A stretch of 64,000 nt of DNA from Clavibacter sp. VKM Ac-2873 (GTDB taxonomy: Bacteria > Actinomycetota > Actinomycetes > Actinomycetales > Microbacteriaceae), in the NCBI RefSeq assembly GCF_015351075.1, contig NZ_JADKRS010000001.1, positions 1,464,876-1,528,875 on the forward strand, given 5' to 3'. Each line of letters starts with the position of its first letter. Within the stretch, counting starts at the first letter, position 1. Below the pieces are notes generated by a model. That model searched no databases and was not told the origin of the DNA. It saw nothing but the letters and a program-made list of their open reading frames with translations. This document shows, piece by piece, positions 32,375 to 40,535 of this stretch. The position numbers were made by a program, and so were the translations under genes.

Positions 32375-35208
32375 GCCGGGTGACGCGCGGATCCTCCCCG
32401 CGCCTCTCCCTCGGGATCGTCGGCGCGACCGGCGCCGCCGGAGCCGCCGCCCTCGCGGCGCTCTTAGCCCTCGGCGGCCTCGCGCCCCTGGCGGCGCACG
32501 CGACCGACGCCGTGCTCGCCCGCGCCTCGGGCGTGGAGATCGTCGACATCGACGGCGACACGCTCCTGGCGCCGACGCCGCTGGCCGAGTGGTCGGCGGG
32601 TGCCGCGGTCACGCGCACCGCCGCGTCCACCGGCGACGTGCTGAAGGAGAACACGACCCGGACGACGGGTCTCTCCGCGACGGCCGGCCCGACGGGCGCG
32701 TCCAGCGCCGTCGCGAGCGGCCAGCTCCAGCTCCGCGACCGGCCCGCGATCGTCTTCTCCGGCCTCACCGTGTCGTGCACGCCCGGCGGCACGCCCGCCG
32801 TGCACCTCGACCGGCTGACCATCGGCGGGGCGGACGTGACCGCCGACGCGGACGCGACGCCGGGCTGGACGCGCGACCTCCCCGAGTCGGTCTACGGCGC
32901 GACCCGCGTCATCGTCGGCGCGACCAGCGCGGGCGACGGCGGATCCGCCACCACCGTCGGCATCGACGTGGAGGCGGAGGCGGGCGCGTCGGAGATCTGG
33001 CGCGTGCGCACCGGATCCGTGACGTGCGCCGCGGCCGCGGTCTCCCCGATCCCGACGCCGTCGGCCTCGCCGACGCCGGCGCCCACCCCCGTGCCCGACC
33101 CGGATCCGACGCCCGCGCCCGATCCGACCCCGGCGCCCGATCCCGCGCCCGCGCCCATCCCGGCATCCGGCCGCGTCGCCACCGGCGTCACCGTCACGGC
33201 CCCCGACGGCACGCGCGTGATCGACGGGCAGCCGCGCGTCGAGGGCCGGGGCCGCCGCGCCACGGCCGACGCGCTGCAGGCGACGGACGGATCCGCCGAG
33301 CACGCGGACTCCGTGCGCGTCGAGACCGGCGCGGACGGCACCACGACGGTCGGCGTCGGCTCGTTCGAGCAGCTGCCGGGCGCCCCCGCCGACCCGCTGG
33401 CCGAGTACCGCTGGACGGCGTTCCGCGTCTACGGGCTCACCGCCACGGTCACGCCCACGGGCGTCGTCTCGACCGAGTTCGCGGATCCCGGCAGCGCCGT
33501 CTTCGTGGACGGCCGCTGGATCGACACCACCACCGACCTCTACACGGGCGTCGACGAGCAGGGCGCACCCCGGCTCACCGTCGCGTTCGGCGAGCACGAG
33601 ACGGCTGCCGACGGCACGGTGACGGTCACCGCGGTGCACTACCGCGACCTCACGGGCGCGCACCCGGACGTGCGCCTCGGCACGGTCGTCGTGCCGCCCG
33701 CGGCCGGGCAGGTCGTGGGCGCGTACGGCGTCGGCGTCACGGGACCGGACGGCACGGTGCTCGTCGCGCCGCAGCCGACCGCGACCGTCGCCGCGCCGCA
33801 CGCGGCGGCCGACGCCGTGACGGGCACGGGCACGGATCCCGACACCGCGTCGGCCGTCGCCGTCGACCTCGGCACGGGCGACGCCGCGGGCACCGCGACG
33901 GTCGACGTGGGCGCGTTCCGGCAGGTGCCCGGCGCCTCCACGGATCCGCTCGCCGACTACCGCTGGCCGGCCCTCCGGGTCGCCGGCCTGCACGCGGCCG
34001 TCTCCGCCGCGGGCGCCATGACCGTGTCGTTCGCCGACGCGGGCAACGCGGTCTTCGTGGACGGCGTGTGGATCGACACGACCACGGACCTCTACACGGG
34101 CGTCGACGAGCAGGGCACCCCGCGCGTCGAGGTGCGGTTCGGCGAGCGGACGGTCGCATCCGACGGCACGGTGACGCTCACGGCGCTGCACTACCGCGAC
34201 CTCACCGGCCGCCACCCGGAGGTGCGGCTGGGCGTCGTGACCGTGGCCGCGGGCAGCGCGGCGACGCCCGTGCCGGATCCGGGACCCGCGCCCACCCCGA
34301 TCGTCCCGGACACGGCACCCGCCGGCTGGTCGGCGTACGGGATCCGGGCGACCGGGCCCAGCGCCGTCGCGGCGGCGCCCGTGGCGCGGCCGGACGATGC
34401 GGCCCCGGCAGCGGCCGACGCGCCGTCCGCGCTCGGGCTCGCGCCGGACGCGGTCAGCGCCGCCGACGCGACGACCGCCGCCGACGCGACCGCCGCCGAC
34501 CCCGCCGCCGACGCAGGGGACGGCGCCGCCGGCCAGATCCGCGCCTCCGGCATCCGCCTCGCCTCGAGCGCGGGATCCGGCAGCGCGGCCCTCGACGACA
34601 TGTCGCTCTACCCGGGCAGCCGCCTGGCCGTCCGGATCCGGGGTCTCCGGGTCGAGGTCGCGGACGGCACGGCGCGCGTGACCAGCGACGGCGGCAGCGT
34701 CGCGGGCTCCCCGCTCGCGGCGGGCGACATCGCCCCGGGCACGCGGTTCGCGCTGCCCGACGGCGGATCCGCGGTGCTCGCCGAGGACGTGACCGCGGGC
34801 GCGTCCCGCACGGTCACGGGCCTGCACCTGGTCGACGCCTCCGGGCTCGACGCGGACGTGTCCGCGGCCGTGGTCACGACGGCCGCGGTGGCGGCGGACC
34901 CGGGCGGCTCCGGCACGACGCCCGGCGGGTCCGCGTCCGGCGGGTCCGCATCCGGCGGATCCTCGTCGGCTCCGGCCGGCACCGGCGGGGCGGCCTCCCC
35001 CGGCGCCCTGTCCGCCGACGGATCGAGCCCGACCGGCACCTCGGGCGGGAGCGCGAGCGCGAGCCTCCGCGGCTCGCTGCCGCGCACGGGGTCCTCGCCC
35101 GCGTCGGCGCTCGCCCTGGCCGCCCTCCTGCTGACCGTCGGATCCGCGAGCGCGTTCGAGGCCCGACGCCGCCGACGCGCGCGGACGGGCCGCCCGGCGC
35201 GCGCCTGA
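32371..35208 (+). CDS. LPXTG-anchored repeat surface protein
   Basis: 945 residues. Signal peptide at about 18-50 (LGIVGATGAAGAAALAALLALGGLAPLAAHATDA). An N-terminal beta-rich unit is followed by a Pro-rich linker (PTPAPTPVPDPDPTPAPD). Two long homologous repeats follow, each containing AVFVDG-WIDTTTDLYTGVDEQG and a HYRDLTG-HP-VRLG motif. A third weaker unit, a Gly/Ser linker, the sortase motif LPRTG (903-907), a hydrophobic helix and an Arg-rich tail complete it. It should be covalently fixed to peptidoglycan by a sortase encoded elsewhere. The modules resemble choice-of-anchor-type repeats of actinobacteria (tentative). Translationally coupled to the S53 peptidase. Confidence 0.9.
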   Translation: MSRVTRGSSPRLSLGIVGATGAAGAAALAALLALGGLAPLAAHATDAVLARASGVEIVDIDGDTLLAPTPLAEWSAGAAVTRTAASTGDVLKENTTRTTGLSATAGPTGASSAVASGQLQLRDRPAIVFSGLTVSCTPGGTPAVHLDRLTIGGADVTADADATPGWTRDLPESVYGATRVIVGATSAGDGGSATTVGIDVEAEAGASEIWRVRTGSVTCAAAAVSPIPTPSASPTPAPTPVPDPDPTPAPDPTPAPDPAPAPIPASGRVATGVTVTAPDGTRVIDGQPRVEGRGRRATADALQATDGSAEHADSVRVETGADGTTTVGVGSFEQLPGAPADPLAEYRWTAFRVYGLTATVTPTGVVSTEFADPGSAVFVDGRWIDTTTDLYTGVDEQGAPRLTVAFGEHETAADGTVTVTAVHYRDLTGAHPDVRLGTVVVPPAAGQVVGAYGVGVTGPDGTVLVAPQPTATVAAPHAAADAVTGTGTDPDTASAVAVDLGTGDAAGTATVDVGAFRQVPGASTDPLADYRWPALRVAGLHAAVSAAGAMTVSFADAGNAVFVDGVWIDTTTDLYTGVDEQGTPRVEVRFGERTVASDGTVTLTALHYRDLTGRHPEVRLGVVTVAAGSAATPVPDPGPAPTPIVPDTAPAGWSAYGIRATGPSAVAAAPVARPDDAAPAAADAPSALGLAPDAVSAADATTAADATAADPAADAGDGAAGQIRASGIRLASSAGSGSAALDDMSLYPGSRLAVRIRGLRVEVADGTARVTSDGGSVAGSPLAAGDIAPGTRFALPDGGSAVLAEDVTAGASRTVTGLHLVDASGLDADVSAAVVTTAAVAADPGGSGTTPGGSASGGSASGGSSSAPAGTGGAASPGALSADGSSPTGTSGGSASASLRGSLPRTGSSPASALALAALLLTVGSASAFEARRRRRARTGRPARA

Positions 35209-35226
35209 CCGGCCGCACCGCACCGC

Positions 35227-35267
35227 CGCCGCCCTCCGTCCCGCATCCCGCGGGCCGGAGGGCGGCG
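35227..35267. terminator. Bidirectional hairpin terminator
   Basis: CGCCGCCCTCCG (35227-35238) pairs with CGGAGGGCGGCG (35256-35267), a 12-bp stem, between the LPXTG gene and the convergent acetyltransferase gene. Confidence 0.75.
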
Positions 35268-35271
35268 CGCG

Positions 35272-35772
35272 TCAGCCGCGGAGCAGCAGCACGTCGGATC
35301 CGCCCTCGCGCCCCACGGCCACGAAGCCGAGCGACTCGTAGAGCGCGCGGGCGCGGTCGTTCCCGTCCTCCACGCTGAGGCTCACGGCCGGGGCGCCGGA
35401 TGCGCGCACCGCGTCCACGAGCGCCACGAGCATCCGCCGCCCGAGGCCCCGGCCGCGCGCCGACGGCACGAGCGCCATGCCGAGCTCGGGGATGTCGGAG
35501 GCGACGAAGCCGTAGCCGCGGTCGTCGTCCGCGAACAGGCGGGCCCACGCCGCGCCGACCGGATCCCCCGCGACCTCCGCGACCACGCCCACGTCGCCCG
35601 CGCGCGGCCAGCCGGCCACGTAGTGCGCGAGCTCCGGCGTCGCGAGCATGCGCTCGCGCGTCATCGACCCGTCGTCGCGCCAGTCCATCGACGCCAGCAG
35701 CATGTCCTCGAGGAACGCGAGGTCGTCGGCGCGCGCCGGGCGGAGCGTCGCCTCGGGCAGCGCGCCCGTCAT
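35272..35772 (-). CDS. GNAT family N-acetyltransferase
   Basis: 166 residues. LRPARADDLAFLEDMLLASM at the N-terminus, GMALVPSARGRGLGRRMLVALVDAVR with the acetyl-CoA loop RGRGLGRR, and SLSVEDGNDRARALYESLGFVAVGR at the end make a complete GNAT domain. The acceptor is unknown. Its ATG overlaps the stop of the hydrolase gene (35769-35772), so the two are coupled. The middle MDWRDDGSMTRERMLATPELAHYVAGW is typical of a frequent actinobacterial subgroup. Confidence 0.92.
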   Translation of the reverse strand: MTGALPEATLRPARADDLAFLEDMLLASMDWRDDGSMTRERMLATPELAHYVAGWPRAGDVGVVAEVAGDPVGAAWARLFADDDRGYGFVASDIPELGMALVPSARGRGLGRRMLVALVDAVRASGAPAVSLSVEDGNDRARALYESLGFVAVGREGGSDVLLLRG

Positions 35773-36653
35773 CGCGCGTCCTCGCCGTCGGCCGCGACCA
35801 CGCGCGTCTCCAGCCAGCTCCGCAGATCCGCGACCACCTCGTCGCGGTTGGTCTCGTTGTAGATCTCGTGCCGCGCGCCCGGGTACACGATGAGCAGCAC
35901 GTCGCTGAGCCGCGAGCGCCTGCTGTAGTCGCGGGCGAGCAGCTGCATCCCGCGGCGTCCGCCGAGCGAGTCCTCCTCGCCGCCCTGGATCAGCACGGGC
36001 AGGTCGGTCGCGAGCTTCCGCGGCGGCCGGCCCATGATCTGCACGGAGTCGCGCATCCGGTACGGCTTCAGCACGTTGACGTCGAAGTTCCGGTCGTCGG
36101 CGCCGAACGCCCGCTGCGCCTCCGGATCCCGCGACAGCCACTCGAATCCGGACGCCGCCGGGTGCCGCCAGCGCTTGTTGAGGTCGCCCGTGTTGATCAC
36201 GCCGGGCATCGCGAGCGACGCGCCGCTCAGCACGAGCCCCGCGTACAGGTGCGACGCCCGCGCGACGATGCGCTGCGCGAGGAGCGCGCCCCAGCTGTGG
36301 CCGAGGAGCACGAGCGGGAGGTCGGGGTGCTCGCGCCGCAGCTGCTCGCTCACCAGCTGGATCCCGTCGAGCGCCGCGAGGTGCCGCCTCGGCCCCAGCA
36401 CGCCGATGCCCAGGTGGCCGAGGCCGGTGGCGCCGTGCCCGCGGTGGTCGTCGGCCGCGACCGTGAACCCCGCGGCGTTCAGCTCCCGCGCGAGCCGGAT
36501 GTAGCGCAGCGCGTGCTCGCCGACCCCGTGCGCGATGTGCACGACGGCCTTCGGGCGCTCGGCCTCCCACACGTAGTAGTGGAGGGTCACGCCCTCCGCG
36601 TCCACGAGGGTGCGGTGGTCGGCTCCGCCGGTGGAGCGCTCGTCGTCGGGCAT
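35769..36653 (-). CDS. Alpha/beta hydrolase (monoacylglycerol-lipase-like)
   Basis: 294 residues. The nucleophile elbow is LLGHSWGALLA, the oxyanion region HIAHGVGEHALRY, and the late His is in PGARHEIYNE, with the preceding Asp/Glu in LIQGGEEDSLGG. The HGxGEHxxRY and DHRGHGxT blocks are typical of serine-aminopeptidase-S33/monoglyceride lipase proteins. It probably hydrolyses lipid esters in the cytosol. It forms a two-gene unit with the GNAT gene. The transglutaminase operon ends 38 bp upstream, so read-through is possible. Confidence 0.9.
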   Translation of the reverse strand: MPDDERSTGGADHRTLVDAEGVTLHYYVWEAERPKAVVHIAHGVGEHALRYIRLARELNAAGFTVAADDHRGHGATGLGHLGIGVLGPRRHLAALDGIQLVSEQLRREHPDLPLVLLGHSWGALLAQRIVARASHLYAGLVLSGASLAMPGVINTGDLNKRWRHPAASGFEWLSRDPEAQRAFGADDRNFDVNVLKPYRMRDSVQIMGRPPRKLATDLPVLIQGGEEDSLGGRRGMQLLARDYSRRSRLSDVLLIVYPGARHEIYNETNRDEVVADLRSWLETRVVAADGEDAR

Positions 36654-36691
36654 GGATCCAGACTAGGCGGCAGCGCCCCGCCCGCCGAGGG

Positions 36692-37537
36692 TCAGGACTC
36701 GCGCGTGATCTCCACCCGCACGAACAGCTTCGACCGGAACGGCCCCGCGTAGATGCCGCGCAGCGGCGCGACGTCGCGGTAGTCCCGGCCGCGGCCGACG
36801 AGCACGTGCCGGTCGCCGATGTCGATGAGGTTCGTGGGATCCCAGCCGCGCCACTCGCCGCAGAACCACTCCACCCACGCGTGCGACTCGCCCGTGACCG
36901 TCTCGCCGACGGCCGCGTTCGGCTTCGGGTGCAGGTAGCCGCTGACGTAGCGCGCGGGGATCCCGACGTGCCGGAGCGCGCCGATGACGATGTGCGTGAT
37001 GTCCTGGCAGACGCCGCGCCCCTGCTCCCACGCCTCGCGCGCGGTCGACTGCACGCTCGTGACGCCGGCCATGTACTCGACCTTCTCGCCGATGGCGCGC
37101 GCGATGTCCGCCGCGGCCTCGCACGGGGTGCCGGCCCCGCCCGCGATCTCCTCCGCGAGCGCGCGGACCTCCTCGTGCGGCTCGGTGCGCATGGTCTGCG
37201 CGACCTGCTCCACGCGGTCCGTCGCGCGCTGCACGTCGACCGCGAGGTCGTCCCAGCCGAGCTGGTGCGGCTCGTGCGTGCGCGGGCGCACCTCGACGAG
37301 GCTCGTCGCCGTGAGCTCGAGCGAGCGGTGCGGGCTGAGGATCTCGAACGAGGAGACGCGCGTGCCGAAGTAGTCGACGTAGGTGTGGTGCCCCGGCTTC
37401 GGCTGGATGTCGAGGTTCGAGTACAGGACGAACTGGTTCTCGCTCGACACGGGCAGCATGCGCGCCTCGTTGTACGACGCGGTCACCTCGCCCTCGTAGT
37501 GGAAGCCGGTCCGGTGGGTGATGCGCAGGCGGTTCAC
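36692..37537 (-). CDS. Transglutaminase-like cysteine protease-fold protein
   Basis: 281 residues from GTG 37535-37537. An N-terminal beta domain (LRITHRTGFHYEGEVTASYNEARMLP) precedes the transglutaminase core: GRGVCQDITHIVIGALRHVGIPARYVSGY with the catalytic Cys, SHAWVEWFCGEWRGWDPTN with the His and Asp. This form is the standard partner of alpha-E and circularly permuted ATP-grasp proteins. It may cleave or transpeptidate a small peptide that the ATP-grasp enzyme builds. Start overlaps the alpha-E stop (GTGA, 37534-37537), indicating translational coupling. Confidence 0.93.
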   Translation of the reverse strand: MNRLRITHRTGFHYEGEVTASYNEARMLPVSSENQFVLYSNLDIQPKPGHHTYVDYFGTRVSSFEILSPHRSLELTATSLVEVRPRTHEPHQLGWDDLAVDVQRATDRVEQVAQTMRTEPHEEVRALAEEIAGGAGTPCEAAADIARAIGEKVEYMAGVTSVQSTAREAWEQGRGVCQDITHIVIGALRHVGIPARYVSGYLHPKPNAAVGETVTGESHAWVEWFCGEWRGWDPTNLIDIGDRHVLVGRGRDYRDVAPLRGIYAGPFRSKLFVRVEITRES

Positions 37538-38469
37538 GAGTTCTCTCCGACCCAGCTGGGTGCCGCGTTGGTGGGGAAGTAGCGCTGGCGGACGGCCTCG
37601 CTGGTGGCGGATGTCGCCTCCTGCACGGCGTCCATGAAGCGCGGGAGGTCGTCGAGGATCTCCGCGATCGGCCGGTACTCCAGCTCGCTCCGGATCTGCC
37701 CGAGCAGCCGCTGCGCCTGGTCGGACACCCCGAGCCGGTCGGTGCGCGGCTCGATGTCGTGCAGGCACTGCTCGGCGCGGCGGATCGAGTGCGTGATCGA
37801 CCGCGGGAACAGCCGGTCGAGCAGCAGGAACTCCGCCGCGTTGCGCGCGCTCGGCACGCCGCGGTAGGTGCGGAGGTAGGCCTCGTAGGCGCCGCAGGAA
37901 CGGAGGATCGTGGTCCACGACGGGCCGCTCGCCTCGGTGAGGGCGCGCGTGGCGAGGAGGCGGGCCGTCATGTCGGCGCGCTCGATGGAGCGCCCGAGCG
38001 TGAAGAACTGCCACGCCTCGTCGCGGCTCGTGCCCGACTCGACCAGCCCGACCGCGAGGGCCGAGCGCTCGCGCACCCAGCCGAAGAACTCGTGCACGCG
38101 GTCGTTGGCGATCTTGCGGGGCATGCGGGCGCGCGTCGTGTTGAGGCACTCCCACAGCTCGCTGGAGACGATCTCGCGGGCACGGCGGGCGTTCTCCCGC
38201 GCGGCGCCGAGCGAGTAGGCGATGGAGGCGGGCTGCGTGCGGTCCACGGCGAGGAGCGCGAGCACGTCGTCGCGGCCGAGCACGTCCTCGCTCGGCACGT
38301 CGCTGCCCATGACGCTCAGGAGCGAGCGGCAGGCGGTGTCCTCGTCGATCCACGGATCCTCCAGCAGGAGCTGCAGGTGCACGTCGAGGATGCGGGCGGT
38401 GCCGTCCGACCGCTCGATGTAGCGGCCGATCCAGAACAGCGACTCGGCGATGCGCGACAGCATGGGCAT
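37534..38469 (-). CDS. Alpha-E domain protein
   Basis: 311 residues, mostly helical, beginning MPMLSRIAESLFWIGRYIERSDGTARILDVHLQLLLED, the signature of the alpha-E (DUF403) family. FTLGRSIERADMTARLL repeats the same R-x-x-x-x-E-R-A-D element in the second half, consistent with an internal duplication. The biochemical role is not established. The gene is nearly always found between the ATP-grasp and transglutaminase genes, as here. ATG 38467-38469 shares a base with the ATP-grasp stop (TGATG). Confidence 0.92.
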   Translation of the reverse strand: MPMLSRIAESLFWIGRYIERSDGTARILDVHLQLLLEDPWIDEDTACRSLLSVMGSDVPSEDVLGRDDVLALLAVDRTQPASIAYSLGAARENARRAREIVSSELWECLNTTRARMPRKIANDRVHEFFGWVRERSALAVGLVESGTSRDEAWQFFTLGRSIERADMTARLLATRALTEASGPSWTTILRSCGAYEAYLRTYRGVPSARNAAEFLLLDRLFPRSITHSIRRAEQCLHDIEPRTDRLGVSDQAQRLLGQIRSELEYRPIAEILDDLPRFMDAVQEATSATSEAVRQRYFPTNAAPSWVGENS

Positions 38470-40178
38470 CAGCGGTCCCCCTCGGTGGTGTCGGCGGCCG
38501 CGGCGGAGTCGGCGGCCGCGGCGCCCGGAGCGGCCGCCTGCTGCTGCTGCTCGTGCTGGTCGCGGTTGCGCGGGGCGTCGTGCGGCGACTGGTCGGGCGC
38601 CTTCTCGCCGGGCGCGATGATCGGGATCGACGTGGTCACCGCGGCCTGGTCGGCCACGAGCGCCTGCACGCTGCGCTCGCGCGTCGCCGCCGGGAAGCCG
38701 GAGTCGCCGACCACCCAGGTGTCCTTGGATCCGCCGCCCTGGCTGCTGTTGACCACGAGCTGGCCCTCGGGGAGCGCGACGCGCGTGAGCCCGCCCGGCA
38801 GCACCCAGATGTCGCGGCCGTCGTTGACGGCGAACGGGCGGAGGTCGGCGTGCCGCGGGCGCATGCCGTCCTCCACGAGCGTGGGGATGGTGCTCAGCTG
38901 CACGACCGGCTGGGCGATCCAGCCGCGCGGGTCCTTCAGCAGCCGCGCGCGCAGCTCCGCGAGCTCGCCCGCGCTGGCGGCGGGGCCGACCACGAGGCCC
39001 TTGCCGCCGGATCCGTCGACGGGCTTCACCACGAGCTCGGGCAGCCGGTCGAGCACCTCCTCGAGCGAGTCGGGCTCCTCGAGGCGCCAGGTGTCGACGT
39101 TCGGGATGATGGCGTCCTCGGCCAGGTAGTAGCGGATGAGGTCGGGCAGGTACGTGTAGACGAGCTTGTCGTCGGCGACGCCGTTGCCCACCGCGTTCGC
39201 GATGGTCACGTTGCCGAGGCGCGCCGCGAGCATGAGGCCGGGCGAACCGAGCATGGAGTCGGCGCGGAACTGCAGCGGATCCAGGAACTCGTCGTCGACG
39301 CGGCGGTAGATGACGTCGACGCGCATGGGACCGCCCGTGGTGCGCATCCAGACGCGGCCGCCGGAGCAGAACAGGTCGCGGCCCTCGACGAGCTCGACGC
39401 CCATGAGGCGCGCGAGCAGCGTGTGCTCGAAGTAGGCGCTGTTGTAGACGCCGGGCGTGAGGACGACGACGTTCGGGTCCTCGACGCCGTCGGGCGCGCT
39501 CGCGCGGAGCGCCTGCAGGAGCTTGTTCGGGTAGTCGCCGACGGGACGCACCCGCATCGAGACGAACAGCTCGGGGAGGGTCTGCGCCATGACGCGGCGG
39601 TTCGAGATGACGTAGCTGACGCCCGACGGCACGCGCACGTTGTCCTCGAGGACGCGCATCTCGCCGGCCTCGTCGCGCACCAGGTCGATGCCCGAGACCT
39701 GGATGCGGACGCCGTTGGCCGGGTCGATCCCCGCGGCCTGGCGGTGGAAGTGGCTGGACGAGCTGATGAGGCGGGCGGGGATCACGCCGTCGCGGATCGC
39801 GCGCTGGGGCCCGTACACGTCGGCGAGGAACGCCTCCAGCGCCCGGACCCGCTGCGCGACGCCCTTCTCGAGGCGGCTCCACTCGGCCTGCTCGATGACG
39901 CGCGGCACGGCGTCGAGCGGGAACGGCCGCTCCTCGCCCGCGAAGTCGAAGGTGACGCCCTGCGCGAGGTAGCTGGTGGCGAGCGCGTCGGTGCGGTCCT
40001 TCAGCTCCTCCTTGGTCATGCGGGAGAGGGCCGCGTGGATCTCGCGGTAGGCCGCCCGCGCGACGGCAGGCTCCCCGGCGACCGGCGGATCCCGGAACAT
40101 CTCGTCGAACGGCATCGCGCCGCCGGTGGCGCGGCGTGCGGCCGCGAGCGTGCCGTATCCCTCGAAAAGATCACCCAT
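38469..40178 (-). CDS. Circularly permuted ATP-grasp protein (DUF404/DUF407)
   Basis: 569 residues. The core shows GVRIQVSGIDLVRDEAGEMRVLEDNVRVPSGVSYVISNR, then VVLTPGVYNSAYFEH, GRVWMRTTGGPMRVDVIYRRVDDEFLDPL, and LPELVVKPVDGSGGKGLVVGP with the ATP-binding Lys/Gly loop. This is the circularly permuted ATP-grasp fold, which ligates carboxylates to amines. It probably makes a short peptide or modified amino acid together with the alpha-E and transglutaminase proteins downstream. The last 55 or so residues are a Gln/Ala-rich tail not seen in the core family. First gene of the operon; ATG 40176-40178. Confidence 0.93.
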   Translation of the reverse strand: MGDLFEGYGTLAAARRATGGAMPFDEMFRDPPVAGEPAVARAAYREIHAALSRMTKEELKDRTDALATSYLAQGVTFDFAGEERPFPLDAVPRVIEQAEWSRLEKGVAQRVRALEAFLADVYGPQRAIRDGVIPARLISSSSHFHRQAAGIDPANGVRIQVSGIDLVRDEAGEMRVLEDNVRVPSGVSYVISNRRVMAQTLPELFVSMRVRPVGDYPNKLLQALRASAPDGVEDPNVVVLTPGVYNSAYFEHTLLARLMGVELVEGRDLFCSGGRVWMRTTGGPMRVDVIYRRVDDEFLDPLQFRADSMLGSPGLMLAARLGNVTIANAVGNGVADDKLVYTYLPDLIRYYLAEDAIIPNVDTWRLEEPDSLEEVLDRLPELVVKPVDGSGGKGLVVGPAASAGELAELRARLLKDPRGWIAQPVVQLSTIPTLVEDGMRPRHADLRPFAVNDGRDIWVLPGGLTRVALPEGQLVVNSSQGGGSKDTWVVGDSGFPAATRERSVQALVADQAAVTTSIPIIAPGEKAPDQSPHDAPRNRDQHEQQQQAAAPGAAAADSAAAADTTEGDR

Positions 40179-40244
40179 GCCGGGAGCGTAGCCGGGCCGT
40201 GTGTCCGGTTTGTTACCGCGGCGGCCGTGCCTGCGGGACGCGGA

Positions 40245-40418
40245 TCAGGCGTCGGTGCGCTTGAGGACGTGCGCCGGGATCGCGATGGACGCCGCGACGC
40301 AGAGGATGCCGGCGAAGAAGGCCAGCAGCTCGAAGCCGTCGATGTAGAACGCGAACGCGAACAGCGCCATGCCGCCCAGGAAGAGGGCGAACGCGATGAT
40401 GAAAGCGACGATGTTCAC
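40245..40418 (-). CDS. Small two-helix membrane protein
   Basis: 57 residues from GTG 40416-40418, with AGGTG seven bases upstream: two hydrophobic helices (VAFIIAFALFLGGMALFAFAFYI and LLAFFAGILCVAASIAIPAHVL) joined by a short DGFE turn, and a basic C-terminus. It is typical of small Actinobacteria-specific membrane proteins whose function is unknown. It lies downstream of the glycosyltransferase operon with a 117-bp gap and upstream of the ATP-grasp gene. A farther in-frame ATG adds an unlikely Pro/Arg-rich lead. Confidence 0.75.
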   Translation of the reverse strand: MNIVAFIIAFALFLGGMALFAFAFYIDGFELLAFFAGILCVAASIAIPAHVLKRTDA

Positions 40419-40535
40419 GAGGGCACCTGGATCCGTTGACGAGACTGGGGGCGACCGCCGCGCCGGGGCGCGTGACGCGGTCATCCCCGAGTCTACGAGA
40501 TCGCGGCGCGTGCGTCGCCCGGTGGGGAGACCCGG

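Noticed and set aside
34905..34995. Gly/Ser repeats of the LPXTG protein as a mobile or CRISPR-like repeat
   Set aside because: They are in-frame linker repeats (GGSASGGSASGG-type) within a clear protein and vary at the third base.
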